DNA of 64,000 nt from Sipunculus nudus (lineage: Eukaryota; Annelida; Sipuncula; Golfingiida; Sipunculidae), in contig CM049315.1 in NCBI GenBank assembly GCA_026874595.1, positions 60,202,889 to 60,266,888 on the forward strand, in the 5' to 3' direction. Below the pieces are notes generated by a model. It was given only the letters and a program-made list of their open reading frames with translations, was not told the origin of the DNA and did no database searches. Shown here in pieces: positions 10,232 through 22,800 of the stretch. The translations under genes and the position numbers were made by a program. Position 1 is the stretch's first letter. Each line of letters begins with the position of its first letter.

Positions 10232-12516
10232 CGAAGTGCGGGCCTTTCTGGGGTTGCTGGCATCGGTAGTGACGCTGTATTGTGACGTTGCATCGGTTGT
10301 GTTACTAACGTAATGGCGGGCCTTGTTAGGGTTACTGGGTTGTGATGCTATGGCTGGTCCTGTTGGGATTTCTGGTTTGTGAAGCTATGGTGGGCCTTGT
10401 TGGGGTAACTGGGTTGTGAGGCTATGGCGAGCCTTGTCGGGGTTACAGGGGTTGTGACGCTAGTGCTTGCCTTCGTGGGGTTACTGTCTTGTGACGCTAT
10501 TGCTTGCCTTGTTGGTATTACTGACTTGAGACGCTATGGCTTGCCTTGTTGGGGTTACTAGTTGTGACGCTATGGCGGGCCTTGTTCGGGTTGCTGGATT
10601 GTGAGGCTATGGTGGGCCTTGTCGGGATTACTGGGTTGTGAGGCTATGGTGGGCCTTGTCGGGATTACTGGATTGTGAGGCTATGGTGGGCCTTGTCGGG
10701 ATTACTGGGTTGTGACGCTATTTCTTGCCTTGTTGGTATTACTGACTTGAGACGCTATGGCTTGCCTTGTTGGGGTTACTGGGTTGTGAGGCTATGGCGG
10801 GCCTTGTCGGGATTACTGGGTTGTGAGGCTATGGTGGGCCTTGTCGGGATTACTGGGTTGTGAGGCTATGGTGGGCCTTGTCGGGATTACTGGGTTGTGA
10901 GGCTATAGCTTGCCTTGTTGGTATTACTGACTTGAGACGCTATGGCTTGCCTTGTCGGGATTACTGGGTTGTGAGGCTATGGTGGGCCTTGTCGGGATTA
11001 CTTGGTTGTGAGGCTATAGCTTGCCTTGTTGGTATTACTTACTTGAGACGCTATGGCTTGCCTTGTCGGGATTACTGGGTTGTGAGGCTATGGCGGGCCT
11101 TGTCGATGTTACTGGGTTGTGAGGCTATAGCTTGCCTTGCTGAGGTTACTGGTTGTGACACTATGGCGGGCCTTGTTGGGGCTTCTGGGTTTTGACGCTT
11201 TGGCGAGCTTTGTTGGGGTTACTGGACTGTGACGTACGGTGATGTTGTCAAGCGGACATTGTTGGGTAACTGGGTTGTGACCCTATGCCGGGCCATGTTA
11301 GGGTTTCTAGTTTGTGACGCTATGGCTGGCCTTGTTGGGGTCACTGGGATGTGACGATAGCGGGCCACGTTTAGGATACTGGGTTTTGACGCTGTAAGGC
11401 GGGCCATGTTGGGGTAACTGGGTCGTGACGCTGTAAGGCGGGCAGTGTTGGTTTCTGGGCTGTGACGCTATGTTGAGCCACGTTGGGGTTACTTGACTTT
11501 GACGTGCGGTCGGCCTTTTCCGGTTACTATACTTGGGCGTGATGCTATGGTGGACTTTTGAGGTTACTGGATTGTAAAGTTGTAAAGCGGCCCTGATTAG
11601 AGGCACTGGGTTGTAACGCCGTAAGGCAGGCTTTAATGGGGGTACTGGGTTGTGACGCTGTAAGGCGGGCCGTGTTGGTTGCTGGGCTGTGACGCTATGG
11701 TGGGCGCTGTTGGGGTTACTGAATTGTGACGCTACGGTGGGCTTGTTGGGGTAACTATACTGACTTGTGATGCTATGGTTGGCCCTGTTGGGGTAACTGG
11801 TTTGTGATGTTGTAAGGTGGGCCAGGTTGGGGTTACTGGGTTGTGACGCTCTAAGGCAGGCCTTGTTAGGATTACTGGGTTGTGTCGCTATGGCAGGCCA
11901 GAGTAGGGTTACTGAATTTTGACGCTATGGTGGGCCTTGTCGGGGTTACTGGGATGTGACGCTATGGTGGGCCTTGTCTGGGTTACTAGGTTGTGACGCT
12001 ATTGTTGGCCTTGTCGGGGTTTCTGGGTTGTGACGCTATGGTGGACCTTGTCGGGGTTACTGGGTTGTGACGCTATGGTGGGCCTTGTTGGAGTTACTGG
12101 GTTGTGACGCTATGGTGGACCTTGTCGGGGTTACTGGGTTGTGACGCTATGGTGGGCCTTGTCGGGGTTACTGGGTTGTGACGCTATGGTGGGCCTTGTT
12201 GGAGTTACTGGGTTGTGACGCTATGGTTGGCCTTGTTGGGGTTACTGGGTTGTGACGCTATGGTGGGCCTTGTCGGGGTTACTGGGTTGTGACGCTATCG
12301 TTGGCCTTGTTGGGGTTACTGGGTTGTGACGCTATGGTGGGCCTTGTTGGGGTTACTCGGTTGTGACGCTATGGTGGGCCTTGTCGGGGTTACTGGTTTG
12401 TGACGCTATGGTGGGCCTTGTCGGGGTTACTGGGTTGTGACGCTATGGGAAGCCTTGCTGTTTTTTTCTGGATTGTGAAGCTGTAAGGCGACCCTTGTTA
12501 GGGTTGCTGGGTTCTG
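10232..12516. repeat. 37-bp minisatellite array, about 60 units
   Basis: The unit is close to GGTTACTGGGTTGTGACGCT then ATGGTGGGCCTTGTCGG, and exact spacing is 37 bases (for example GTTAC at 12056 and 12093). Units between about 11930 and 12450 are most alike; those at 11200-11900 are more diverged. A variant unit carrying ACTTGAGACGCTATGGCTTG recurs near 10510, 10740, 10926 and 11040, indicating multi-unit duplications. Because 37 is not a multiple of 3, the open frames here cycle through all phases and are not genes. Confidence 0.95.
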
Positions 12517-13624
12517 CGTGCATCCCGCCCCCTAAGCACTTTTGTTGATGATAAAACAGACAAGCCAGCGCTGCCTGTCTAAGCTTCTATTGCACTCTAT
12601 ACAGGCAAGGTCTAAATTTCTTCAACTACCTTACTTCAACGTAACTTTAAAATATATTGTCAAATGACATCTAAGTCCATGTGATATATATTGGAATTCT
12701 CGGAATATTCACTGTCATATGTTTTATATGTGTAAATTGTCTTTGTAGTTTTGACGGTTTAAACTTCAAAGCAAAATAATATTATTTCACAAAATACGCG
12801 AAAAACTAACATCCCATTAGCAGTTTCGAAAATTTTGTGAGGTAAGGAAAGTTATACGATATAGAACTCCGATGACAGTCTCCAGGCGGAATCAATCTGC
12901 CGAGAAATTTGGATGGCAATTGGTCTGAGGGTGTCCGCGTCCTCATAAATGAATTATAAACAGTGGGATGATCTGTTCCAAAGCATTAAAGACGCCGTTC
13001 TTGTCTTATGTTCCCCCGTCAAGGAGCGTCATGAATGCGGGCCTTGCTTTTAATAACTCCACACTACGCCGCTTTCTTAACTTTCGGAATACAGAAACCG
13101 GGCTTCAAGTATAGTAAATAGACTGTACTCTGACAGAAAACATGTTATAGATTCAAAATAAATTTGTTCTGAATTGATATGCATGTTACAATATTCATTA
13201 TCTTAATTTGTGGTGAGTGTTTTTCATAAGGAGTTATATTGTCAAGGAAGGGCCAGGATTGTAACGTTCATGTTTGATCTGACATATATATGCCAGTGGA
13301 CTGACCAAGTCCTGATTAAAATGAGGACAATGAGGCGGTAGTTAGCGCAACCTGTCACCGGCTGGTTGAACTAAGACTGATTTTCTCTGGCGATAAAAAT
13401 ATTGGAACCTTTCAGGCATTTCATTGCAGATAAAACGAAAGTCATTCAGTCGTCGCCATCCTTGATCTTCAGCGTGACGTAATAATATGCCAGTGACGGA
13501 AAATCGCCAGGGAATTCAACGGTCTTGTGACGTACTTGTATTCCTATGCAAATATCAGAGACCCACCCCATTCACTGGACAGTCTGTTAGTGGGAACAAA
13601 TAAATAAAGTCCTGCCTCGGTGTT
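12517..13624. other. No gene recognised
   Basis: Unique-looking AT-rich sequence with no convincing exon, RNA or repeat. Confidence 0.4.
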
Positions 13625-14290
13625 GTAGTCGAGTCCAAACCATCCGAGTCCGAGTGCATGTCCGAGTCCAGGCCTATAGAATCCAAGTTCAGAATCTTGA
13701 GGTTCGAGTCAAAGTCATTAGGAACTCAAGTCCAAGTCCGAGTCCAATGAAAATACTAGTATTCATACATAGAAGTTTAAAATGGTAATTTTAGATTATC
13801 ATGTACATTTTAAGTAAGTTCAAACATGATTTTACAGTAATGTTTAACTACATATAGCTCATGATGCAGAGCTTGATATATGTAATGGTATTATTCTGAT
13901 ATTTTCTGTTCATAGTTCGCGCATGTATATAAATCATAATGTGACTTTTTTTCTGTTGGACTCGAAATGTAGTCGGCCTGATTTCTCTAGTCCCTATGCC
14001 AAAAAAAGTTGGGTTCTCAGGCACTTTTTTAAAATATCAGTGAAATATGCGTGTATACACGTTCACGCATGCGTTTTAGTAAAAAACGCACATTATCGCC
14101 AACATGCGTCCGATGGGCTGGAGCAAAAATCGGTATATTTCTTTTGAAAATCGAAATGTTTGATGCAGGGGGGAAATTGAAGCGGGCGGTGCCTGAGATT
14201 CCAAACTTTTTGGGCCTTATACCTCCGAGTCCGAGTAAAAGTCCGAATCCATGAGCCTCGAGTCCAAGTTCGAGTCCCTTAAAATGGACT
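13625..14290 (-). repeat. Family D repeat (GAGTCC-array-bounded), copy 2, inverted
   Basis: GAGTCC-like arrays lie at 13628-13745 and 14225-14280. Read on the minus strand, the interior contains GAGAAATCAGGCCGACTAC and ACTATGAACAGAAAATAT, matching copy 1 at 3340-3725. This copy holds about 210 extra bases (roughly 14005-14215) between one array and the shared core. Confidence 0.7.
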
Positions 14291-16076
14291 GGTGAGGCCC
14301 TTCCTAACATTGAATTGCGTTTTATTTTACATAATTATATTAGTGAAAAAATCTAATTACTGAAAGCCTGGCAAGTCTAAAATGTCACCTGTCATGGCAA
14401 ATATACATCATACGCGATAATGAAGTAACTATTTAGTGATTTTGATTTATTCCATCCAGCCAGTCGTCTATTGCCTGTAATAAATAAGTTCGGTCTTTTG
14501 CTCATGCATCTGAAAAAAAGTTTAACGTTTTTTGGATGATGTATGGCAGTGACCTCTGGTGGAGAATTTTTGTTTCACGTGAGTCAGCGCTGCACGTTGA
14601 TGTTATGACGCTGGCTGTCTATATAACAATATCTGTGAATAAATCACCACCTAACCCATGTATACAACCCTAAATTTGCCGGTGATATGCCGATTATATT
14701 TTCATCCGGTTGGTTTGTATGTTGGCAACATCAGGCTAAGTAGTATTGAGCGGGTTTTGGTGAAACTTGGTGGTTGGTCAGAAGGAACAACCAAGGAAAA
14801 CTATTAAATTTAAGTGAAATGAGTAATGTAAACTACCAAGATAAAATTTTTATTCAAATTAAACATTGTAACATAGGGCGATTTTGAGTCCCATCAAATA
14901 AAGGGTCGCTTTGTACAATTGCACCTGTGTGGCTGATTCTGTTACCCTGACGAAGAACAAAGGATCGAGTGTTGTATCAGGATCCTGGCGGAGGGCATGT
15001 GTGATGTAGGCTACGAATACATTTCTAGTTTATAATTATAACGTCTTGAATTATGAATTTTAAGGTCTACAGCATTCCTCGATGGCCAAGGTAACATAAC
15101 AAGGGTCCTGAATAACCACCATGCTAAGTGATTGTAGCCTTCATGTGATAACTTCGTATGCGCTAAAAGACTACGATTCCAACTACGATACACAAATAGG
15201 AAAATAATAAAAGGAGTTCGTCTTTAGGGGGTTCCTTGGTGTTATGGCCCAGCAATGTGGATGATTACACACCAAGGACCAACAGGTGCGGTAGACACCG
15301 GGCCTGGTTGATACTATGATACAAAAATAATATTATAGGAAGCGAGTTTTACCGCCTTGTCAGGCAGTCCGAACCGAAATGGAACTCTGCAGATGTATTG
15401 ACTTAGATAGAGATTTAATTAAAAAATCTTAAAAAGGAATAAATAGGAAAAGAGGGATAAATACAGGCATTTCACTCAGTGCCCATAATGTAACCGACAG
15501 AGAACATTTTAATTGAATAATTGAGTAACTGGTAATTTTAGAATGGGCGGACGCTTATGGTGATGGTGAAGCTCTTGAATATTACATTTTACCCATTGGG
15601 GAATCAACCGGCCTTCCCTTTTTTGTCATGGTGACAGTTATGAAATCTAGGTTAATCTCTCATATTTGGTATATATTTGGTAATAATAAATAAGTCACAT
15701 AGTTTATTGCAAGTCAAGCTTTATATAACCTCTCCTGAATATTATCTCATCATGACTAAGACACATATCTATAATATTTAATTCGGAGTAGTCTGTATTA
15801 TACTAATGAAACTTATTGAAATAGAATTTAAAGATTAAACCGTATACTCCATTCATGGGGGTCTATATTGTTAAATCTATGTATATATGTTAGATTATTA
15901 TTGATCGATACATGGCCTGATATAACGGTGAATTCTATGTGAAAAAGACCAAGACACAACATAATGAAAATTATGTTTAATTAAGTAATAAATAATTATG
16001 TACAAAATAATGCAAATATCGGTGGCTGTTATAGGAGAGCAAGCGAACAACATCACGCATCGAAAGTAATACATAG
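14291..16076. other. No gene recognised
   Basis: AT-rich sequence downstream of the protocadherin. No open frame with recognisable content. Confidence 0.4.
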
Positions 16077-16082
16077 TTTATT
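16077..16082 (-). terminator. Candidate polyadenylation signal (AATAAA) for the protocadherin
   Basis: AATAAA on the minus strand about 375 bases past the stop codon. Another AATAAA (16454-16449) lies only 3 bases after the stop and would give an improbably short 3' UTR. The choice between them is an inference. Confidence 0.35.
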
Positions 16083-16456
16083 AGACTCCCGTCAGATGGC
16101 AGTACAGGCTTGGCTTTGCGTGACGTGCACGTCGGCAGTACCGGCGCTCATCCAAACCACCGTATGATAACCCATTATATAAAGCGACAGTTAAATCAGT
16201 TCCTTCCAGTTATTCGGCATTCTTTGCTCTCTTACACAGAGATCCAAACGAAATCCATTGGTTATTATTGCATACCACTGGAAGTAATGATGATCACGAT
16301 GACGTATTGAAAAAATCTAATATTTAATCAATTATTTAAAAATGAGGGATGAAACCGGAAGCTAGGCTACCAACTCAGTGTTCGGAAGAAAAACTAACGA
16401 ACTAACAGCTACACTAAGTCTTACAGCAAACTGACCTATATAATTAAATTTATTAT

Positions 16457-17067
16457 TTACACAACAACGGAATTTCCTATATCACGAGCATCACTCAACC
16501 TAATAGAGCCAGACAAACAATCAGAACTGCTTTGTGGTCTGGGCTGTCTATATCCCGCATTGTCCTTGCCGCTCCAGTAAGCTCTGACTTTGGGGTGAGC
16601 TTGTGTGAGTGGTATATGTGTTGAGAAGTCTCTTGCCTGAGAAGTACTGATCGGCAAATTGTCAGAGAAATGCACGGACTTCTTCTGAGGGTCTGCTCCA
16701 CTTGATGGCAAACGGAACGACGAACCGTGGTCGTCATTGCGACGTGGGACGTCCCGCTTTCGTTTCAACGAGGACCTGTTGGTCACCTGATCGACATTGA
16801 TGACAGGAAGTGACGTCATCCTTGCGGGTTTTGGCGGTGGAGCCCGTGACAGGCGAGACTCGCTGTTTCGTGGAAAAGCCCCAATACTGTTCCTGTATAC
16901 GATCAGTGGATCCTCCTCCTCTCCGGTTTTTCTTTGTGCTGATTCTGATTGGCGGTGCGAAGACCCAGTGTAGGCCATCTGTGACACAGGTTGGCCACCA
17001 TCACGGAAATGTCTGTCCCCGTCAGTGGACTTTATTGGCGAAGAATCTGAGGATTTACAGGAATCAT
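16457..17067 (-). CDS. Protocadherin exon 3: distal cytoplasmic tail and stop
   Basis: 202 whole codons plus one shared with exon 2, then TAA. It begins DDSCKSSDSSP after a clear acceptor (TTATTTCTAG, exon from 17067). The content is serine-, arginine- and proline-rich and probably disordered: an APPPKPARM stretch that could bind SH3 domains, a basic KRKR cluster, and a C-terminal NSVVV. Reading upstream of the acceptor adds 27 AT-rich intron codons that are not part of the protein. Confidence 0.9.
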
Positions 17068-19752
17068 CTAGAAATAAATACACAGTATATTTTAATAATT
17101 GTATAAATTTATAATTTAACATAAATGGGTCAATTGCCCGCTTAAACAACTGATCAGAAATAAATGTGTCAGCCAGCCCTTGTGGTTGGGGTGGGGTTAG
17201 GTTGAGGGAGTTGGGGATGGGGGGGGGGGGGGAGCAATTAGTTTACAGATTAGCTTGTATGGAGAACCATGTGTATTAAGTATTGGCACAAAAACGGAGT
17301 TTACTGTGGTATACATGTGTGTAATCAAAGGAAACAAACATGCTACCTAGAGAATTTATGAATAATGTACTTTTAGTATGTTGGCGAATCTATTATAAGA
17401 TTAGGAAATCTAATTCTGATTCCCATGTTAAGTATATAATTTCTGAGATGCTTTCGGGAATTTAATTCCAGTACAAAAAATCACCGAAAATCACTAAGTT
17501 TATTTTGTCCATGTAGACCTTATGTTGAAACCAGTCCATTAGTTAAGAAAACCCACCAGAAACATTATGGCGCATATCATCGACAGTGCCGCGCCCGCTG
17601 TCAGGTGTAGAGCCGCTCTCACCGGAAGTCTCACTGGCGCCATCTACCTCCTTCTTAACTCCTTGTAACCAGTCATGAACCTACGAAAACAAGAAAGTAA
17701 GAGAGGGTAATTAAATTATCTCAAATAAAAGGGAATTTTTGTGATGAGCATATATATGCCTTTTTATAAAGTTCAGACAGAAAATAAGGACAATTGTACG
17801 ATAAGATTAGACAATTGTAAGATTAGATTGAATGTCAATTCACAGGTTTAAGATTTAAAGATAACCAGCGGCCATAGCAGCGGAAACAGAAAATTAGAAA
17901 ATTTATACAAATTTCATTTAGCTAAATAACCAATAATGATAGGGAATCCGTGTCAACGTTTTGTTTGGGAGACTGGTCGGGTTACATGATTAAGTTGACA
18001 TGGCACAGAATGATTTACATTCAAACTCACACCTTTGGCGGCAAACAACATAGATTCGGCGTTTACAAATCCATTACCCACTTAGAACAGCATTGTTCTC
18101 CAAAGCGACTGTAATGACCTAATAATAACATAGTGATATATGCGCCATGCACTAAATGCTTTCTATTGGTCAAGATTTATCGTCTGCCGAACGTTGAACG
18201 TATAAATCACATGATCAATCTTATTCCTATACACCACGTGACCAGATGGCGCGGTGGTCGCAGACTGCACACTCAATTGCTCGCGGCGGGACCGTCTTTA
18301 TTATTGTAGCCGTCTATTAACATATGAATTAAATTTGCCTAAGGCTGGCGTAGCAGTGTGAGGAGTAATTTATAGGTGTATTTATTGCTTTGTTTATCCG
18401 GGAAACACCGATACATATCTGATATCACAGACCGCAGGGTATTGCCGAGGGATACAATTAGACCTACAAGGCTAATGGGGGCAGACCACACCCTGCCGGT
18501 GACACCCAGCCGAGGTACCACACAGGTAATAATACATGGATAGCAGGACTGTACTGTTAATCAAAGCATCGCCTCGACATGTGGTAGGAAGTGAAAATAA
18601 AAGAAAATATCAGGAAAACATTGGAACATTCTCTTGAGAAAGAAACTCAAGCTGAGTACTCCAAATTAACAGCAACAATGTACATATATATATATGTATA
18701 TATATATATATATGTATAAATCAAGAATAACAAGAATAAAACTTGATGCAGTTACTGAGTCTGTCAAATATAAATCTTCGTTTATAGCTTAAATATTTAT
18801 AACTTTTTGTATAAATACAAATACTATGTTGCGACAGACCCAAAAGAATCAATGCTTAATAGCTGAGCTAAGGTTGAAAGAACCCCTTTATCCGTGAGAT
18901 TCTGATCGATACTGTGAAGATATTGTATATCTATAGATATGCTACGTAAATTTATATATACAAAGTACATACATTTATCTGTCACATAAAATAAAGTGTC
19001 TGTGGCAACGTTATTTTGATGTTACTTGAAGAATGAGCGCGGGGTATATGACTGTGCATTATTGAGTAACAATATATACATTGTAACTGCAATATATTAA
19101 TATATATTAAATGTTAAAAGTCTCTTACGTCAGTGTGCGTGTGTCAGGGGAGAGGACTGGATGGGAGGGATTAGGAGATCGAGAATGAATTAACAGCCGA
19201 TGAAACAATATTTTTGCATAAAACATCGTAAAAAAATTAAAAAAATATATCTGAATTTATAATTTTCCAGGGTTTCTCATGCAGAGGAAGTACCTGATTT
19301 CTAAGTCCGGGCATTGAAATAGAACATCACACACAAAGACCTACCAGGTTATCTCCCCGCACCATCAAGACAGGGTGGGGAGTGCTTACTCTATAATTTT
19401 CGAGATTGCGCAAGAGATCAAGTTCGGATCGTTAAACGCTGTAATATCGCCAACAAATGGACCGATTCGTGTTGAACAAACAGAATTATCACACTCCAAT
19501 CCCTTCAAGTGGTCTCAGATTAACTTCAAAGTTGCGAGAGTTGGGGATGAATTCCTGCCCTTGGGGATTGCAGCTCCGTTGGGTGACTGGCGGAAGCGTG
19601 CCTCCCATGACCCCTGGGGTTAATGCCTTGATTACAGGTACAGGAGGGGAATTAAGTATTCTGAAAATGACCGGCTGTGACAAATAGCGTAGGGGAAGTT
19701 AATTAAGGCAGTGATACTGTACGAAAATACACACACACTCGGAAGAGAGAGC

Positions 19753-19801
<49 letters not shown>

Positions 19802-22800
19802 TAGATTACTTAAATATAACGGAAATAGACATAAGCAAATATAAAATATAGAAAAAAGAGCTTAAGCAAATATATAAAAAATTAATTTTCCAGAACAGCT
19901 ATATTGTAGTCTTTATCGTTTTCTGGCAGGGGTATCTGCATGCGTGTGTAAAGCAAACACACGCTTAGCGCTCACATCGGCAAACATTAGCACCCTGACC
20001 AATCACTAAACATGGGTCGAATTTTCAGCAACTATTGTGGGTTAAATAAGCGCTCAAGGCAATACCATCGATTCACATTCACACATTTTACTAAATGGAC
20101 AACTGCCAGGCCCCAATGGACTCACAACTGCTAGCTGATATTATTTGATGTTGGTCTCAAAGGGGATTTCTGAGGAGGTTTTCAGGGAAAACAAAGGTTA
20201 TTTGACCAATGATTTTCTTACCAGGTAGGTATTGTAACACTTGTCACAGCTAGCCGGTACAAAATAACACCTGGTCCTTGTATCAAGCCTGGCATGCGGC
20301 GTTTACATAGCCTTCTTAAGTTATGATGTCAATAGAATCAAGGTTTATTTAACCTCTGCTTGCCGAACAGCTCTACGCGGTCCCCGGGGCTGTCTCGTCC
20401 GGCCAGACCACAGACTTATCTTATTCAACCCCAGAAATAGTTAAATCTAAAGGATATTGCGCCGGATCTTTTCCCACGCTTACCCCACACAGAAATAGGC
20501 AATCAATCACAACTATTATTAGGTTTCTAACATATCGACAATCTGAGGTATATAACCAACCCTGCCACCTTTTCCACATCAGTGTGCACTTACACGAATG
20601 TTTTCTGTATGACACCTTGAATAAAGAATGAAGACCCGAGTGGATATTGTCAGGCCCCCAATAAGATGTAAATCAGTAATTATGCTCCTCCGATCGTGTT
20701 TATGTTACGTGTGTATGTACGTGACCTATTGGTTGTCAAGGTGTCTTTATGATACAAAACTCGGAAGTGTGTGAGGAACATCATATTTTTACACGTACGA
20801 ATTCAATGTACATGTATGTTTATGTTTGTACACGAGCTCTATACATTCCCAAAAGTTTGGAGTGACAAAGATACGATTATAAATGTTAGTTTAGAAATGT
20901 TAGTTTGCTCAGGTTTATACGATATATTGTAATAAAACCAACCTGGAAATGCGAGACTACTTTGGACTGTTTGTTGTGGGATGGACAGTTGACCGGAAAA
21001 CCATGAGAATCTCTTTGGGCCATCGGGGCTTTCTTGTCTGACGAAACCAGCTCAGCTTCACCTGTATAAACGGTGTCGTCTGCTGCAATGGTCATGTGAT
21101 ACGCCTTCTCTTGGCTCCCGCCATCTCGCTGGTACTTGATGAACCTCTGACGTCGTCGTCTGCTCAGAACCAGCAAAATGGCCACCGTCAGGAGAACAGT
21201 GAGGACAGCCGAAATCGAGAGGACTACAATAACAACTGTTATATTTGGGCCCAAAATTAAAGAATAAGGCTCGCTGTCGGTGGTGTCAGCCTCCGTAAGT
21301 AACAGGTTGATGGTCACTTGACGTTGTACAAACATGGCGGCGTCGGCGGCGTCATTGACGGTAACGTTCAACTTGTAGCTCGTGTTAGTTTCACTGTAAT
21401 CTAGCAATCTTGTGATGTATAATTTGCCATTAAGTCTGTCAATACGAAACAGCGGATGGGGATTGGTGATAGAAAAAGTGTGTCTGGAAAATGCAGGACT
21501 ATCAGCGTCTGTGGCCCTAAACTGCATGACAGGACGGACGGTGCTGAAAGAGGTCAGGTTCAGTTGGTACACAGGGCTCGGGGGAAAGATCACCCGGGGA
21601 GGATTATCGTTCATATCTTGAACATTCACAGTTATGATGGCAGACGAGTTCAGAGGCGGATTACCCTGATCACTAACGTAAACTTTGAAGACATATTTAC
21701 TTTGTTTTTCATAGTCTATTACATCAGTTGTCTTGATGTTGACATTCTTCGAGTCAATTTTAAAAGGCAGTGCAGCGGACCAGCCATTACGTTCAAAGTA
21801 GTAGAGCAAATGTTTATCGTTCATTTTAATGTCCTTGTCTTCTGCTGTCACGTTACCCACCCTGGTACCAGGGGGCGCATTTTCTCGGACAGAAAAGTGA
21901 TATTCAGTTTGTGAAAATAATGGTGTTTCGTCATTAACATTGATGATGTTTATAATGGCCGTGGCCGTGGCAGACAGTTGGGGGTCTCCCCCATCACGCG
22001 CTGTCACCGTGAGTTGAATGGTTTGTTCCCTTTCATAGTCCAGTCGTTTGTTTGCCCGGATCAGCCCTGTCCGCGGATTAATGTCAAATGTGCCCCGCAC
22101 CTTTTCAGACAACGTGTATGTTATTTCAGCATTCTGCCCAATGTCCCCATCACTAGCAGTCACTTGTAACACCTGTTGACCTGCGTTATTATTTTCAAAG
22201 AGGCTTACTTCATACAGATCTTTGGCAAATTGGGGTTTGTTATCGTTCTCATCGGCGATTTGTACGTGGATTGTAGCGGTGGAGTTTTTGGGTAGTGCAC
22301 CCTTGTCTGAGCAGGACACGGTGACATTGTGAGTCGGATCAGTTTCTCGGTCTGACGTTTCCTTAACAACCAGTCTGTAATTTCCTTTGTGTATGTGAAA
22401 CATGTTAAATTTGTCACTAATGGCTTCACAATGAAATCTCCCGTTCGCGCCGGAATCTAAATCTTGGATGGTTATATGGCCAGCAAAGTCGCCTACTTTG
22501 GCGCCCTCTGACACGCTGAGCACCCGCCCCTTGCCCCCGCCCACAGTGACGGTTGGAGCGTGGTCATTTATATCCGTCACGACAACTGTCACATCAGCTT
22601 GCGCCGGTAAAGAATTAGGTCCATTATCACGGGCAACGACCTGGAACTCGTATTTCTCCTTCTCTTCTCTGTCCAGGCTGACTGAGGCGTACAGCCAGCC
22701 GCTCTCTTCATCGATACTGAATTTACCCCTGATATCCTGCGGGATATCCTGATCGAAGTCGTACACAATCCGCCCATTCTCCCCCAAGTCGGCGTCTGTT

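Noticed and set aside
10675-11606. Open frames across the 37-bp array on both strands
   Set aside because: Products of a stop-poor repeat whose period is not a multiple of three; the frames shift through all phases.
16449-16454. AATAAA 3 bases after the protocadherin stop as the used polyA signal
   Set aside because: It would leave a 3' UTR of about 20-30 bases; a later signal is more plausible.
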